Part shown: positions 16,157-27,172 of the stretch, piece after piece
Numbering within the stretch: position 1 is the first letter of the stretch
Layout: every line of letters begins with the position of its first letter
From: Nitrospirota bacterium
GTDB taxonomy: Bacteria; Nitrospirota; Leptospirillia; Leptospirillales; Leptospirillaceae
NCBI GenBank assembly: GCA_021801345.1
Contig: JAJYYA010000021.1
Location: 1 to 64,000 of the forward strand
Length of the DNA stretch: 64,000 nt
Direction: 5' to 3'
Translations under genes and position numbers: made by a program
Notes under the pieces: generated by a model
Database searches by the model: none
Seen by the model: the letters and a program-made list of their open reading frames with translations, nothing else
Told to the model about the DNA's origin: nothing

Positions 16157-16198
16157 CCGGAGGGTTCGCACTTGCGTCCCTCCGGTTTTCTCATTTTT
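16157..16198 (+). terminator. Attenuator-like hairpin between rplL and rpoB
   Basis: The perfect 8-base arms ccggaggg (16157-16164) and ccctccgg (16178-16185) are followed by a T-rich run (ttttctcattttt). This matches an intrinsic terminator. Because rpoB follows in the same direction without an obvious promoter, partial termination that lowers rpoBC relative to rplJL is likely, as known in E. coli. Confidence 0.75.
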
Positions 16199-16283
16199 AA
16201 AGCAATCCATAGATCTTCTCAATTCCGACGTCTCTCCCGATAAATGAGCTCCACATCAAAATGCATGACTTGAGGAATAATAG

Positions 16284-19200
16284 ATGGAGAACAAAACCGC
16301 GATAGTTCGCCACAATTTTGGTGGCGGTCAGCAGTTTATCGATGTTCAGGATCTTATTGAGATTCAGAAACGGTCCTACGAGCGATTTCTTCAGCTCGAT
16401 TTGCCTGCCCCCCAGCGCGAAGACAGCGGATTGCAGTCAGCCTTTCTGAGTGTTTTTCCCATCGAAGACTATAATGGCAACTACCGGATAGATTTTATTG
16501 AATACTCTCTTGGCGACCCCAAATACGAAGAGCACGAGTGTCTTGAACGCGGGATGACCTATGCGGCTCCTCTCAAGATCAAGATCCGTATTGCGGCGCT
16601 GGAACAGAATAAAGAGACCGAAAAGACTCTTGCACCTTCCTCCAAGGAACCTGCCTTTTCTGTAAAGTATATGAAGGAAGAGGAGAAGTATCTTGGCGAT
16701 CTTCCTCTTATGACCACAAAGGGCACATTTATCATCAATGGCACGGAGCGGGTGGTTGTCAGCCAGCTTCACCGGTCCCCCGGTGTCTTTTTTTCACACG
16801 ACAAGACAAAGACCCGTCTGACCGGCACTCCTCTTTTTACCTCCCGAATCATTCCCTATCGCGGCTCCTGGATCGACTTTGAGTACGATCAAAAGGACAA
16901 TCTTTACGTGCGTATCGATCGCAAGAAAAAGTTCCCTTCGACGATCCTGCTCAAGGCCATGGGAATGACCGCCGCTGATATCGTCAGGGAGTACTACAAT
17001 ATCGAAACCCTTCGCATCAAGCCCGGAGCCCCTGAACTTTACGCATATTATCCGATCGAGCCGGGGGCGACCCTTCCCTTTCAGCTAAAGGACCATGACG
17101 GCCTTGTATTCAGAGACGATTCGGTTCCGATGGAAGCGAATGAGGCGACGAGGCTTCTCAGGGACCGTATTGACCTGACTCTCCGCTTTCAGGCGGAGAA
17201 CGAAGATGAGGTCACGATTCCGAATATCCGGTTCTTTTCCGACTCCAAAACATCCGGGATCCTTATTCCCCTCATTGGTGTTAGAGGAGCCGCCGGGACC
17301 AACTCTCTTCTGTCCCGAGAGGCAAAGTCCCTGCTGTCGAAGATCGAGTCAAAGCTCTCTGACATACCGTTGGGCCAACTTGCCGTTCCCCTGACGGCCA
17401 AGGCTTTTCTTTCCCTCCTTGATCTTTCCGCCAAGGCCAGCGAGACCGTACTTCACTCGATTCTCCCCTTTGCTGAAAAAATCCGGGATTTTATCATTTT
17501 TCGTCCCACACAAGTCTTTCGCTCGATGGAGATCTCCTTGGGCGATCCCCTTCCGTTCAAGGTTTGGACCCGTTCCTACAAGGAAGAAGGGGACCGCGTC
17601 AAGACCAGCGATGAAGTCGTTTACCAGGACAAGGTGACGAAGTTTTCCAAGGAAATCGTAAAAGCCATCAATTCCCAGTCCTCCATGGGAACCATGCACT
17701 CGAAGAGCAAAAAATTCTATCCTCTTTCCGTCGAGCCGCAAACGGGAACGGATCGGTATCTTCTTCTTGAAGCCATTCCGGAAAAGGAGGTCGAGGACTT
17801 TTACTCTGCGGAAGATTTGCTCGATCCGAAGAATTCCATGGATGTTCTTCTGACCGTCGGACAACGCGTGATCGAAGAGGATGGCGACAAGGCAAGGATT
17901 CCCGTTCTGACCAATCTGATTCAGCGCGGAATCTTCGAAATTCGCTGTTACTCGGTTCCCGCAAGCCAAAGGGCAAAGGCCGTTCTTCATCAGACCCTTC
18001 TTATCGACAAGAAGGTCTTGGCTCAGGATCGTGTCGGCCACACTGAAACGGACCGGTACCGATTTGTCCGCTATCTTGTTGCCTCCGGCATCGAGCCTTC
18101 CGTCAGGGCAAAATCTCTCGTCTCCCGGTTTATGGGGGGACTCGTTGCCGATGTCAATGTTGCTTCGAAGAAGGTCACCTTTATTGTGCGGCCGACGGCG
18201 AAGGCTCTTTTCAAGCTTGTGACATCAGACGGCGAGACGCTCGTCTCAGACAACGCTCCGATCAATGCCGAGACTCTTCAGCAAATCGGGGAGCACAAAA
18301 AGCTTGTTCTTGTCCGGGCAAAGCATGAAGATATGCCTGTTTCCGTTTCGGTAAGACCCGAGGCAGATGGTCTGACCATCGCTCTGTCCGGCGACAGTGC
18401 CGTCACGGTTTCAGACCTCCAAAACTATTCCCATCTCTTTGAGATTGAAGAGCCTAAAAAGGGATCTCCCTACAAGCGGGGAGGGGACCTTTTCGAGCTG
18501 GAAGATCTCGATGTGGCAAAGAAGTCAAAGATGGAGAATGTCTCCCTGGTCTATGCTCCCACCAACAAGTCCCATGATCTCCTTGCGGAGCTTCTTGATC
18601 TTGCCCTGAATCCGCACCGAATCGAGTCGGATCCGGCTGTCATCGAGATCTATAAGAAGATCCGCCCGGGAGAGGTTCCCCATGTGGAGACGGCGCGTCA
18701 GTTCTTCGAGCAGTCCTTCTTCAACAGCAAACGATACGATCTTTCTTCGGTCGGACGCCTGAAGCTCAACTCGAAGCTTGGCATCCGTGAGAGTCTGACC
18801 AATCGGCTTCTTACGAAAAACGACATTGTCGAAGTGATTCGCTATATGGTCGACCTCTTGGAGAACAAAGGCGAAATCGACGACATCGATCACCTTGGAA
18901 ACCGTCGCGTGCGCTCAGTCGGAGAGCTTCTTGAAAACCAGTTCCGGATTGGTCTTGTCCGAATGGAGAGGGCGATCAAGGAACGTTTGAATCTTGGCGA
19001 TCCCGAGAGCGTCATTTCCTCCGATCCGATCAATGTGAAGCCGGTCACCGCCATCATCAAGGAGTTCTTTGGTTCAAGCCAGCTTTCGCAGTTTATGGAC
19101 CAGACCAACCCCTTGGCAGAGGTGACTCACAAACGTCGTCTTTCTGCGCTTGGGCCCGGAGGCTTGACGAGGGAACGCGCAGGATTTGAGGTTCGTGACG

Positions 19201-21476
19201 TTCATGCCAGCCATTATGGTCGTATCTGCCCGATCGAGACCCCGGAAGGACCCAATATCGGTCTTATTACATCGCTCGCAACCTTTGCCCGGGTGAATGA
19301 CTTCGGCTTCATAGAGTCTCCCGTCCGGGTGGTCGAAAACGGCATTGCCAAGCCGGAGATTGTCTATCTGTCGGCAATGGACGGAGATAAATACATTATT
19401 GCCCAAGCCAGCACCAGGCTTGATCATCATGGAGCCCTGACCGAAACCCAGGTCTCGGCCCGTTTTAAAGGGGACTTTATCAGCGTTTCCCCTGATCAGG
19501 TCCAGTATATCGACGTGGCTCCCCAACAGATTGTCTCTGTGGCGACGGCACTCATTCCCTTCCTTGAGCACAACGACGCGAATCGGGCCTTGATGGGATC
19601 CAACATGCAACGTCAGGCCGTTCCCCTTCTCCGTCCGAGTGCGCCCCTTGTCGGAACCGGTATGGAAAAGGTGGTTGCCAGGGATTCGGGATATGTGATC
19701 TATGCGGCTGAGGACGGCGAGGTCGTCAAGGTCGACGGCACCTCCTTTACCGTCAAGTACAAGAATACAGGCGTGAAATCCTATCCGCTGATCAAGTTCA
19801 GGAGATCCAATCAGAACACCTGCCTCAATCAGAAGGTGTTGCTGAGCCCCAAGACGAAGTTCAAGAAAGGGGACGTTCTCGTTGACGGACCCTCGACCGA
19901 GCGGGGCGATCTGGCGATGGGACAGAATGTTCTCGTTGCCTTTATGCCTTGGGGCGGATACAACTTCGAAGATGCCATCCTGATTAGCGAACGCCTTGTT
20001 CGCGACGATATGTTTACGTCGATCCATATCGAGGAGTTTGAACTGGAGGCTCGCGAGACCAAGCAAGGAAAAGAGGAGATCACGCGAGATATCCCCAACC
20101 TCTCCGACGAAGCCTTGAGGAACCTCGATGAGGGAGGCATCGTCAGGATCGGTGCCGAGGTCAAGCCAGGCGACATTCTTGTCGGCAAGGTCACGCCCAA
20201 GGCCGAAACCCAGTTGACGCCCGAAGAGCGACTCTTGCGCGCCATCTTCGGTGATAAGTCGGCAAATTGGAAGGATGCCTCCCTGACGGTTCCGGCAGGA
20301 ATCGAAGGGATCGTGGTCGATGTGAAGATCCTTTCCCGAAAAGGAGTGGAGAAAGAGGAGCCTGCCATGGCTTCTCCCGTTCACGGGCAGGATATCGGTT
20401 CGCTTACCCATGCCTATCAGGGAGACCTTCGCAAGGTCGAGGCCGAAAAGAAGGAAAAGATCAAGGCATTTCTTCTTGGAAAGGTGATCAAGGAGGATAT
20501 CCTTGATGCAGAAACGGGCGATGTCATTCTCAAGAAGAAGCGGCGTTTGACAGCTGAAACGCTCGAGAAGCTCGGAGACTATTCCGCGATTACCCTGTCG
20601 GATCAGAAGGAGCAGGACGAGCTCCAGGCAATCGAATCGCGGACGAAGGAAAAGATCGAGGCCATCCAGATGCGCCACGACGAACGTATTGGCAGGCTCA
20701 AGAAGGGGGATGAACTCTCCCCCGGAGTTCTCAAGCTTGTCAAGGTTTATGTGGCGATGAAACGAAAGCTTTCCGTCGGAGACAAAATGGCGGGCCGTCA
20801 CGGGAACAAAGGTGTTGTTTCCCGGATCGTTCCCGTGGAGGATATGCCGTTTTTGCCCGATGGCACTCCGGTCGACATCATCCTGAACCCCCTGGGCGTT
20901 CCTTCCCGTATGAATGTGGGACAGATTCTTGAAACTCACTTGGGTATGGCGGCCAGAGCCCTGGGTATCCACTTTGCCACACCGGTCTTCGACGGTGCGA
21001 GCGAAGAGGAGATCAAGTCCATGCTCAAAAAAGGCGGGATTTCCGAAACAGGGCAAACAAAGCTCGTCGATGGGAAGACGGGAGAAATCTTTGACCGGCC
21101 AGTGACAGTGGGTGTGATGTATATGTTCAAACTGCATCACCTTGTTGACGACAAGATTCATGCCCGCTCCATCGGACCCTACTCACTTGTGACACAGCAG
21201 CCTCTTGGCGGTAAGGCCCAGTTTGGAGGACAGCGCCTGGGAGAAATGGAAGTCTGGGCTCTCCAGGCCTATGGGGCCGCCTCGACCCTCCAGGAATTCC
21301 TCACGGTAAAGTCCGACGATGTCTCCGGACGGAGCCGAATGTACGAGGCCATTGTGAGAGGGGACAACTATCTGGATCCGGGTCTTCCCGAATCCTTCAA
21401 TGTTCTGATCAAAGAGCTTCAGAGTCTTGCACTGGATATCGAACTTCTAAAGACACAGGAGAAGTTGAATGACTGA
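16284..21476 (+). CDS. rpoB: RNA polymerase beta subunit with a large lobe insertion
   Basis: This catalytic beta subunit is 1730 residues, against 1342 in E. coli. The core is canonical. [45 protein letters not shown] near residue 925 is the rifampicin pocket with sensitive-type Asp, His and Ser. [23 protein letters not shown] and [15 protein letters not shown] are also present. Between about residues 227 (LLKAMGM) and 785 ([12 protein letters not shown]) there are about 560 residues where E. coli has about 150, a net gain of roughly 400 in the beta2/lobe domain, at the site of E. coli insertion SI1. Its composition and codon use look like the rest of the gene. An SI2-like insertion near [10 protein letters not shown] is also present. 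It overlaps rpoC by eight bases. Confidence 0.98.
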   Translation: MENKTAIVRHNFGGGQQFIDVQDLIEIQKRSYERFLQLDLPAPQREDSGLQSAFLSVFPIEDYNGNYRIDFIEYSLGDPKYEEHECLERGMTYAAPLKIKIRIAALEQNKETEKTLAPSSKEPAFSVKYMKEEEKYLGDLPLMTTKGTFIINGTERVVVSQLHRSPGVFFSHDKTKTRLTGTPLFTSRIIPYRGSWIDFEYDQKDNLYVRIDRKKKFPSTILLKAMGMTAADIVREYYNIETLRIKPGAPELYAYYPIEPGATLPFQLKDHDGLVFRDDSVPMEANEATRLLRDRIDLTLRFQAENEDEVTIPNIRFFSDSKTSGILIPLIGVRGAAGTNSLLSREAKSLLSKIESKLSDIPLGQLAVPLTAKAFLSLLDLSAKASETVLHSILPFAEKIRDFIIFRPTQVFRSMEISLGDPLPFKVWTRSYKEEGDRVKTSDEVVYQDKVTKFSKEIVKAINSQSSMGTMHSKSKKFYPLSVEPQTGTDRYLLLEAIPEKEVEDFYSAEDLLDPKNSMDVLLTVGQRVIEEDGDKARIPVLTNLIQRGIFEIRCYSVPASQRAKAVLHQTLLIDKKVLAQDRVGHTETDRYRFVRYLVASGIEPSVRAKSLVSRFMGGLVADVNVASKKVTFIVRPTAKALFKLVTSDGETLVSDNAPINAETLQQIGEHKKLVLVRAKHEDMPVSVSVRPEADGLTIALSGDSAVTVSDLQNYSHLFEIEEPKKGSPYKRGGDLFELEDLDVAKKSKMENVSLVYAPTNKSHDLLAELLDLALNPHRIESDPAVIEIYKKIRPGEVPHVETARQFFEQSFFNSKRYDLSSVGRLKLNSKLGIRESLTNRLLTKNDIVEVIRYMVDLLENKGEIDDIDHLGNRRVRSVGELLENQFRIGLVRMERAIKERLNLGDPESVISSDPINVKPVTAIIKEFFGSSQLSQFMDQTNPLAEVTHKRRLSALGPGGLTRERAGFEVRDVHASHYGRICPIETPEGPNIGLITSLATFARVNDFGFIESPVRVVENGIAKPEIVYLSAMDGDKYIIAQASTRLDHHGALTETQVSARFKGDFISVSPDQVQYIDVAPQQIVSVATALIPFLEHNDANRALMGSNMQRQAVPLLRPSAPLVGTGMEKVVARDSGYVIYAAEDGEVVKVDGTSFTVKYKNTGVKSYPLIKFRRSNQNTCLNQKVLLSPKTKFKKGDVLVDGPSTERGDLAMGQNVLVAFMPWGGYNFEDAILISERLVRDDMFTSIHIEEFELEARETKQGKEEITRDIPNLSDEALRNLDEGGIVRIGAEVKPGDILVGKVTPKAETQLTPEERLLRAIFGDKSANWKDASLTVPAGIEGIVVDVKILSRKGVEKEEPAMASPVHGQDIGSLTHAYQGDLRKVEAEKKEKIKAFLLGKVIKEDILDAETGDVILKKKRRLTAETLEKLGDYSAITLSDQKEQDELQAIESRTKEKIEAIQMRHDERIGRLKKGDELSPGVLKLVKVYVAMKRKLSVGDKMAGRHGNKGVVSRIVPVEDMPFLPDGTPVDIILNPLGVPSRMNVGQILETHLGMAARALGIHFATPVFDGASEEEIKSMLKKGGISETGQTKLVDGKTGEIFDRPVTVGVMYMFKLHHLVDDKIHARSIGPYSLVTQQPLGGKAQFGGQRLGEMEVWALQAYGAASTLQEFLTVKSDDVSGRSRMYEAIVRGDNYLDPGLPESFNVLIKELQSLALDIELLKTQEKLND

Positions 21477-24400
21477 TATGACGCACGACGAACAGGAAGA
21501 GGATCACTCCGGGAGCGAATTGGCCGTTGTCGGGCAGGCACCCCCGGTTGAAATCGTAGAACACGAGGCACCGGCCTTTTCCTCCGAGAGAGGGCGTTAC
21601 AGAGATGCCGAAAAGGGGGATATCTTTCAGTCCTTCGACTCCGACATGCTGTCCTTTTCGCAGATCAAGATCATGCTTTCCTCTCCCGACAAGATCCGCT
21701 CCTGGTCGCACGGGGAGGTCAAAAAGCCTGAAACAATCAACTACCGTTCCTTCAAGCCGGAACGGGACGGTCTTTTTTGTGCCAAAATCTTCGGTCCCGT
21801 GAAGGACTGGGAATGCAATTGCGGAAAATATAAGCGCATGAAGCACCGCGGAGTCATTTGCGACAAGTGTGGCGTCGAAGTGATCCAGAGCAAGGTGCGT
21901 CGCGAAAGAATGGGGCATATAGAGCTTGCCGCTCCTGTCGCGCACATCTGGTTTTTGAAAGGCCTTCCTTCAAGGATCGGCAATCTTCTCGACATGACAA
22001 TCAAGGATCTCGATCAGATTCTTTACTTTGAATCCTATGTGTTGACCGACCTTGGAACGGTGATCAAGGATCTCGACGATTCAAAAAACAAGGCGATCCT
22101 TGACATTCTTTCGAAAAAGGCCGTTCGCCACCTTTTTATGGACGAGCAGGGGGCCTATTCGGAGGTTCCTTCCGACCAGATCTCCAGTGAATACTTCAAG
22201 GAACGGGATACGACGCCGGTTTTCATCCTCCAGGACAAGGACGCGGCATCCATCGATGCTCTCGTTTCCGATCAGGCGGCAAACGAGTCGGCTTCGAAGA
22301 AAAAGAAGAAGGACGCAAGCCAGGAGGGTCGGGAAAATCTTGTAAAGTTCAAGACCCGGCAGCTTCTTGTTCTTGACCTGTATTCGTCAAAGACAGGAGA
22401 GATTCTCTCTCGTGGTGGCTCAAAGGTTCAAGAGCTTTCCATCGAGAAGGGAATGATTTTCGTTGTCCTCCCGGACGAATCGTACACTCAGATCATCAAG
22501 ACGATTGCCGAAGCAGAGAAGAGGCGGGAAGAAATCCTGTCCTCCTTTTCAAAGCATCGGCCTATTGCCAAGGAGGAGTTCGACCGGATTCGCCGCGAAT
22601 TTCCTACCTCCAATCTGAAGGGCGAGATCGGTGCCGAAGCCATACGATCCCTGCTTCGTAACCTCGACCTCGAGAAGCTTGGCCACGACCTTCAGGAGCA
22701 GATGCTTGATCCTAGCGTGAGTGCCGCCACCAAAAAGAAGCATGCCAAGAGGCTCAAGATTGTCGAGGCTTTCAGAAAGTCGGGCAACCTTCCCGAGTGG
22801 ATGATTCTTGACGTCATCCCCGTCCTTCCCCCCGATCTGCGGCCTCTTGTGCCACTCGATGGGGGACGCTTTGCCACCTCCGATCTCAATGACCTCTACC
22901 GGCGCGTCATCAATCGCAACAATCGCCTCAAGAGGCTGCTCGATGTCTCCTCTCCCACCCCCCAGCTGATCATTCACAACGAGATCCGCATGCTTCAGGA
23001 GGCGGTGGACGCTCTCTTCGACAATGGTCGCAGAGGGCGGGTCATTCGTGGCGCCAACCGGCGTCCCCTGAAATCCCTTTCCGACATGCTCAAGGGAAAG
23101 CAGGGCCGTTTCCGTCAAAACCTCTTGGGAAAGCGCGTCGACTATTCCGGCCGTTCCGTGATTGTTATCGGTCCCGAACTCAAGTTGAATCAGTGTGGAT
23201 TGCCCAAGAAAATGGCTCTCGAACTTTTCAAACCCTTTATCTTCCAGAAGCTGGAGGAGCGAGGGCTTGTCAATAATATCAAAACCGCCAAAAAGCGAGT
23301 GGAGGGAGAGGATCCGATCGTCTGGGATATTCTCGACGAGGTGATCCGTGAACATCCCGTTCTTTTGAACCGGGCGCCGACACTCCACCGTCTTGGAATC
23401 CAGGCCTTTGACCCCGTACTCGTTGAAGGGAAGGCAATCCGACTCCATCCCCTCGTCTGCGCAGCCTTTAACGCAGACTTCGACGGTGACCAGATGGCCG
23501 TTCATGTTCCTCTTTCGATCGAGTCGCAGCTTGAGGCGCGCGTCCTCATGATGTCTGTGAACAATGTTCTTTCTCCCGCCAACGGGAAGCCCATCATGGT
23601 TCCGACCCAGGATATGGTGATCGGGTGTTACTACCTGAGCAAGGAAAAGGCAGGGGATAAGGGGCAGGGAATGTCCTTTTCCTCTCCCAAGGAGGTTCGT
23701 ATCGCCTATGATTCTGGCGAGGTCGGGCTCCATGCAAAGATTCATGTTCGGATGAAGGATGCCGACGGCTTGCCCCAGAAGGTCGAGACAACGGTGGGAA
23801 GGATTCTATTCAGCGAAATTCTTCCGGACCAGATTCCCTTCTCGGAAATTAACAGGGAGCTGAACAAGAAGGTTCTGACGAACCTGATCGATTTTTGCTA
23901 CCGGAATGCCGGACGCAAGGAGACCGTGACCTTTCTCGACAATATCAAGCAGGTCGGATTCCACTTTGCGACCCGGTCGGGCCTCTCCATAGCCATTGGG
24001 GATATGCGTATCCCGGCCCATAAGTCTCTGACAATTGAAAAGGCCAATGAGGAGATTCAGGAGATCCAGACCCAATACAACGAAGGTCTGATCACTGCGG
24101 GCGAGCGCTACAACAAGGTGATCGACAAGTGGGCCCAGATCACGGAGCAAGTGGCCGACGAAATGATGAAAGAGTTGAAGGACGAAGAGGCCGCGGTTAA
24201 GGAAGGACGGAGTGAATCTAACTTCAACTCCATCTACATGATGGCCGATTCCGGCGCAAGAGGATCTGCCCAGCAGATCCGTCAGCTGGGTGGCATGCGT
24301 GGTCTGATGGCGAAGCCCTCGGGCGAAATCATCGAGACTCCGATTACAGCCAATTTCCGGGAAGGCTTGAGCGTTCTCCAGTACTTTATTTCGACGCACG

Positions 24401-26193
24401 GAGCCCGGAAGGGACTTGCCGATACGGCACTCAAGACTGCGAACTCGGGATACCTGACACGGCGTCTTGTCGATGTGGCGCAGGATGTCATCATTACGGA
24501 AGAAGACTGCGGCACAATGAACGGAATCGATGTCACTGCACTCGTTGAGGGAGGCGAGACGATCGAACCCCTCGAAGAGCGCATTCTGGGACGGGTGTCT
24601 TCGGAAGATCTCTACGCTCCCGGAACCTCTGGGAAAAAGAAGTCGTCCAAGCCGGATCTCATCTTGAGGGCCGGACAGGAGATTAACGAGGAAGAGGTCG
24701 ACAAGATCAAGGAATCGGGCATCGATATTATCAAAATCCGCTCGGTTCTGACCTGCCAGTCGAAGCGGGGCGTCTGTGCCGCGTGTTACGGACGCGATCT
24801 GAGCCGGGGAAAGCGCGTAGAGCTCGGAGAGGCGATCGGAATCATTGCGGCGCAATCCATCGGCGAGCCGGGAACGCAGCTTACGATGCGGACCTTCCAC
24901 ATCGGAGGAACGGCCCAGGTTGGAAAGCAGTCGGTCCACGAGGCCAAGAGAGACGGTCTTGTGCGCTACGACAACCTTATGACAGTCAAGAACAATGAAG
25001 CCTCCAATATCGCAATGTCGAAAAACGGAAAAATCGTCATTATCGATGAGGAGGGACGGGAAAAGGAGCGCTACTCTGTCGTCTACGGAGCCAAGCTACT
25101 TGTCGAAAATGGCCAGAGAGTAACGGTCGGATCCAAGCTTGTCGAATGGGATCCGTTCTCGACGCCGATCATCACCGAGGTGGAAGGGGTTTGCAACTTC
25201 AAGGATATCATCGAGCGCCAGACCTTGCGCGAGGAGATCGATGAGACTTCGGGCCTCAAGAGCCGTGTGATCATTGACTCCAAACAAAACCTTCGACCGC
25301 GTCTTGAGGTTCGTGAAGCCGGAACGAAGAACCGGAGAGAGTACCCCCTGCCTACAGGGGCCCATATTCTTATCGATGAAAAATCGACGGTCTATCCGGG
25401 AGACGTTCTTGCGAAGATTCCGAGAGAATCAACGAAGACAAAGGACATCACCGGAGGTCTTCCGAGAGTTGCGGAACTTTTTGAAGCCAGGAAACCAAAG
25501 GAGCAGGCGATCATCACCGAGATCGAAGGAACTGTGACGTTTGCCAACAGCAAGCAAAGCCGCGGGACCCGAACTATCAAGGTGATCAACGATCTGGGCG
25601 ACGAGAAGGAGTACATCATCCCCAAAGGGAAACATGTCAGCGTCCATGAAAACGACTGGGTCGAGGCAGGAGAGCCACTCATGGACGGATCGGTGAACCC
25701 GCACGACATCCTGACCGTTCTTGGCCCTCAAAACCTTATGTCCTATCTCGTCAACGAGGTCCAGGAGGTCTATCGCCTCCAGGGGGTGGGAATCAATGAC
25801 AAGCATATTGAAGTCATTGTCCGACAGATGCTGCGCAAAATCCGCATCGACGATCCGGGTGACTCCATATTCATGATGGGAAGTCAGGTCGACAGAGGTC
25901 TCTTCGAGGAGGAAAATGAAAAGCTCCTCGCCCAGGAAAAGAAGCCAGCCAGCGGAAGTCCGCTTCTTCTCGGAATTACCAAGGCGGCCCTATCCACGGA
26001 AAGCTTCATCTCTGCGGCCTCCTTCCAGGAAACGACGCGGGTTTTGACCGAGGCGGCCATCAACGGAAAAACAGATGACTTGCAGGGGCTCAAGGAAAAC
26101 GTCATTGTTGGTCGGCTTATCCCGGCTGGAACGGGCTTTCCGAAGTTTAGAAAGACCTACATACCCCTTGAGGGTGAGTCGGAAGGATCTTGA
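21469..26193 (+). CDS. rpoC: RNA polymerase beta' subunit with clamp insertion
   Basis: This subunit is 1574 residues (E. coli 1407). It has the active-site [12 protein letters not shown], the N-terminal zinc finger [23 protein letters not shown], and the C-terminal cysteines [16 protein letters not shown]. The trigger-loop region [16 protein letters not shown] is followed by an E. coli-like SI3 and then [19 protein letters not shown]. Two parts are unusual. There is an acidic N-terminal extension of about 50 residues, and about 150 extra residues between YFESYVLTD and GAEAIRSLL (about 187-387), with a lysine-rich linker [10 protein letters not shown]. Thermus beta' also has an insertion in this clamp area (family knowledge). 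Its start lies within the end of rpoB. Confidence 0.98.
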   Translation: MTDMTHDEQEEDHSGSELAVVGQAPPVEIVEHEAPAFSSERGRYRDAEKGDIFQSFDSDMLSFSQIKIMLSSPDKIRSWSHGEVKKPETINYRSFKPERDGLFCAKIFGPVKDWECNCGKYKRMKHRGVICDKCGVEVIQSKVRRERMGHIELAAPVAHIWFLKGLPSRIGNLLDMTIKDLDQILYFESYVLTDLGTVIKDLDDSKNKAILDILSKKAVRHLFMDEQGAYSEVPSDQISSEYFKERDTTPVFILQDKDAASIDALVSDQAANESASKKKKKDASQEGRENLVKFKTRQLLVLDLYSSKTGEILSRGGSKVQELSIEKGMIFVVLPDESYTQIIKTIAEAEKRREEILSSFSKHRPIAKEEFDRIRREFPTSNLKGEIGAEAIRSLLRNLDLEKLGHDLQEQMLDPSVSAATKKKHAKRLKIVEAFRKSGNLPEWMILDVIPVLPPDLRPLVPLDGGRFATSDLNDLYRRVINRNNRLKRLLDVSSPTPQLIIHNEIRMLQEAVDALFDNGRRGRVIRGANRRPLKSLSDMLKGKQGRFRQNLLGKRVDYSGRSVIVIGPELKLNQCGLPKKMALELFKPFIFQKLEERGLVNNIKTAKKRVEGEDPIVWDILDEVIREHPVLLNRAPTLHRLGIQAFDPVLVEGKAIRLHPLVCAAFNADFDGDQMAVHVPLSIESQLEARVLMMSVNNVLSPANGKPIMVPTQDMVIGCYYLSKEKAGDKGQGMSFSSPKEVRIAYDSGEVGLHAKIHVRMKDADGLPQKVETTVGRILFSEILPDQIPFSEINRELNKKVLTNLIDFCYRNAGRKETVTFLDNIKQVGFHFATRSGLSIAIGDMRIPAHKSLTIEKANEEIQEIQTQYNEGLITAGERYNKVIDKWAQITEQVADEMMKELKDEEAAVKEGRSESNFNSIYMMADSGARGSAQQIRQLGGMRGLMAKPSGEIIETPITANFREGLSVLQYFISTHGARKGLADTALKTANSGYLTRRLVDVAQDVIITEEDCGTMNGIDVTALVEGGETIEPLEERILGRVSSEDLYAPGTSGKKKSSKPDLILRAGQEINEEEVDKIKESGIDIIKIRSVLTCQSKRGVCAACYGRDLSRGKRVELGEAIGIIAAQSIGEPGTQLTMRTFHIGGTAQVGKQSVHEAKRDGLVRYDNLMTVKNNEASNIAMSKNGKIVIIDEEGREKERYSVVYGAKLLVENGQRVTVGSKLVEWDPFSTPIITEVEGVCNFKDIIERQTLREEIDETSGLKSRVIIDSKQNLRPRLEVREAGTKNRREYPLPTGAHILIDEKSTVYPGDVLAKIPRESTKTKDITGGLPRVAELFEARKPKEQAIITEIEGTVTFANSKQSRGTRTIKVINDLGDEKEYIIPKGKHVSVHENDWVEAGEPLMDGSVNPHDILTVLGPQNLMSYLVNEVQEVYRLQGVGINDKHIEVIVRQMLRKIRIDDPGDSIFMMGSQVDRGLFEEENEKLLAQEKKPASGSPLLLGITKAALSTESFISAASFQETTRVLTEAAINGKTDDLQGLKENVIVGRLIPAGTGFPKFRKTYIPLEGESEGS

Positions 26194-26218
26194 CTTATCC
26201 TGCCTTCATCAATAAAAT
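26190..26218 (+). promoter_or_regulatory. Putative str operon promoter overlapping the rpoC stop
   Basis: TTGACT (26190-26195) overlaps the rpoC TGA and is followed after exactly 17 bases by TAAAAT (26213-26218). rpsL starts about 50 bases later. A stem-loop follows at once in the leader. This suggests that the str genes can be transcribed independently of rpoBC. Confidence 0.65.
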
Positions 26219-26223
26219 GACAA

Positions 26224-26243
26224 GGTTCGCTTTTTGCGGAACC
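26224..26243 (+). promoter_or_regulatory. Leader stem-loop before rpsL
   Basis: ggttcgc and gcggaacc pair around a ttttt loop, directly after the putative -10 hexamer and about 28 bases before rpsL. It may sit at the 5' end of the str mRNA. A role in stability or autoregulation is only a suggestion; there is no T tract, so it is not a terminator. Confidence 0.35.
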
Positions 26244-26270
26244 GAATTTGGAAAAATGGAGGAATCTTAA

Positions 26271-26645
26271 GTGCCGACAATTAATCAACTTGTTCGTAGC
26301 GGCCGAAAGAAGCTGCAAGACAAGAGCAAAAGCCCTGCACTGACCCGGTGCCCTCAGCGGCGCGGTGTTTGCGTCAGGGTCTATACGACGACCCCGAAAA
26401 AGCCGAACTCAGCTCTCAGAAAAGTGGCCCGCGTTCGGATGACAAACGGATTCGAGATCACCGCCTACGTTCCGGGTATCGGGCACAACCTCCAGGAGCA
26501 CTCCATTGTCCTCGTCAGGGGTGGTCGTGTGAAGGATCTTCCGGGTGTGCGCTACCATATCGTCCGTGGAGCGCTGGATGCCGCCGGCGTTGCCAATAGA
26601 AAGCAAAGCCGTTCCAAGTATGGATCGAAAAAAGCCAAGTCGTAA
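26271..26645 (+). CDS. rpsL: 30S ribosomal protein S12
   Basis: This 124-residue decoding-centre protein has [17 protein letters not shown], with the lysine whose mutation gives streptomycin resistance left wild type. It also has [17 protein letters not shown], with the second such lysine and the methylthiolated Asp. The start is GTG, preceded by TGGAGGAA. First gene of the str operon, with its own putative promoter. Confidence 0.98.
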   Translation: MPTINQLVRSGRKKLQDKSKSPALTRCPQRRGVCVRVYTTTPKKPNSALRKVARVRMTNGFEITAYVPGIGHNLQEHSIVLVRGGRVKDLPGVRYHIVRGALDAAGVANRKQSRSKYGSKKAKS

Positions 26646-26689
26646 GATTCGTCGAGAACGTTTGATTCAACAAAGCTGGAGTCCAAGAG

Positions 26690-27163
26690 ATGCCGCGTAG
26701 ATCTAATCAGGTTGACCGCCGTGAGGTTTTGCCAGACGCCAAGTTTAATAGCCGCTTGGTCTCTAAGATGATCAATACCCTGATGAAGCAGGGGAAGAAG
26801 TCGACAGCTGAGAATGTCTTCTATTCCTCCATGGAGATTGTCACGACCAAGATGGGCCCTGATCCGCTTAAGGTCTTCAAGCTGGCCGTCGACAATGTGA
26901 AGCCTCTTCTTGAAGTGAAGTCTCGCCGAGTCGGTGGGGCCTCCTATCAAGTTCCTGTTGAGGTCAGGCCGAACCGCCGCATCTCTTTGGCGCTTCGCTG
27001 GATGGTTAACGGCGCCAAGTCTCGTGCCGGACACTCGATGGAAGAGAAGCTCGCGGCGGAGATTATCGACGCATCCAACAATGTTGGTTCTTCTGTCAAG
27101 AAGCGTGAAGATACTCATCGTATGGCAGAAGCCAACAAGGCATTTGCGCATTATAAGTGGTAG
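26690..27163 (+). CDS. rpsG: 30S ribosomal protein S7
   Basis: This 157-residue protein initiates assembly of the 30S head by binding 16S rRNA. It starts MPRRSNQVDRREVLPDAKFNS and has the usual RRVGGASYQVPVEVRPNRR loop and the C-terminal EDTHRMAEANKAFAHYKW. The length is the short bacterial form. It lies between rpsL and fusA, 9 bases before the latter. Confidence 0.98.
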   Translation: MPRRSNQVDRREVLPDAKFNSRLVSKMINTLMKQGKKSTAENVFYSSMEIVTTKMGPDPLKVFKLAVDNVKPLLEVKSRRVGGASYQVPVEVRPNRRISLALRWMVNGAKSRAGHSMEEKLAAEIIDASNNVGSSVKKREDTHRMAEANKAFAHYKW

Positions 27164-27172
27164 GAGGAACAG

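Noticed and set aside
19074-21161. 695-codon open frame antisense to rpoB
   Set aside because: It lies entirely within the conserved rpoB core. The translation shows no domain, and the real gene is certain on the other strand.
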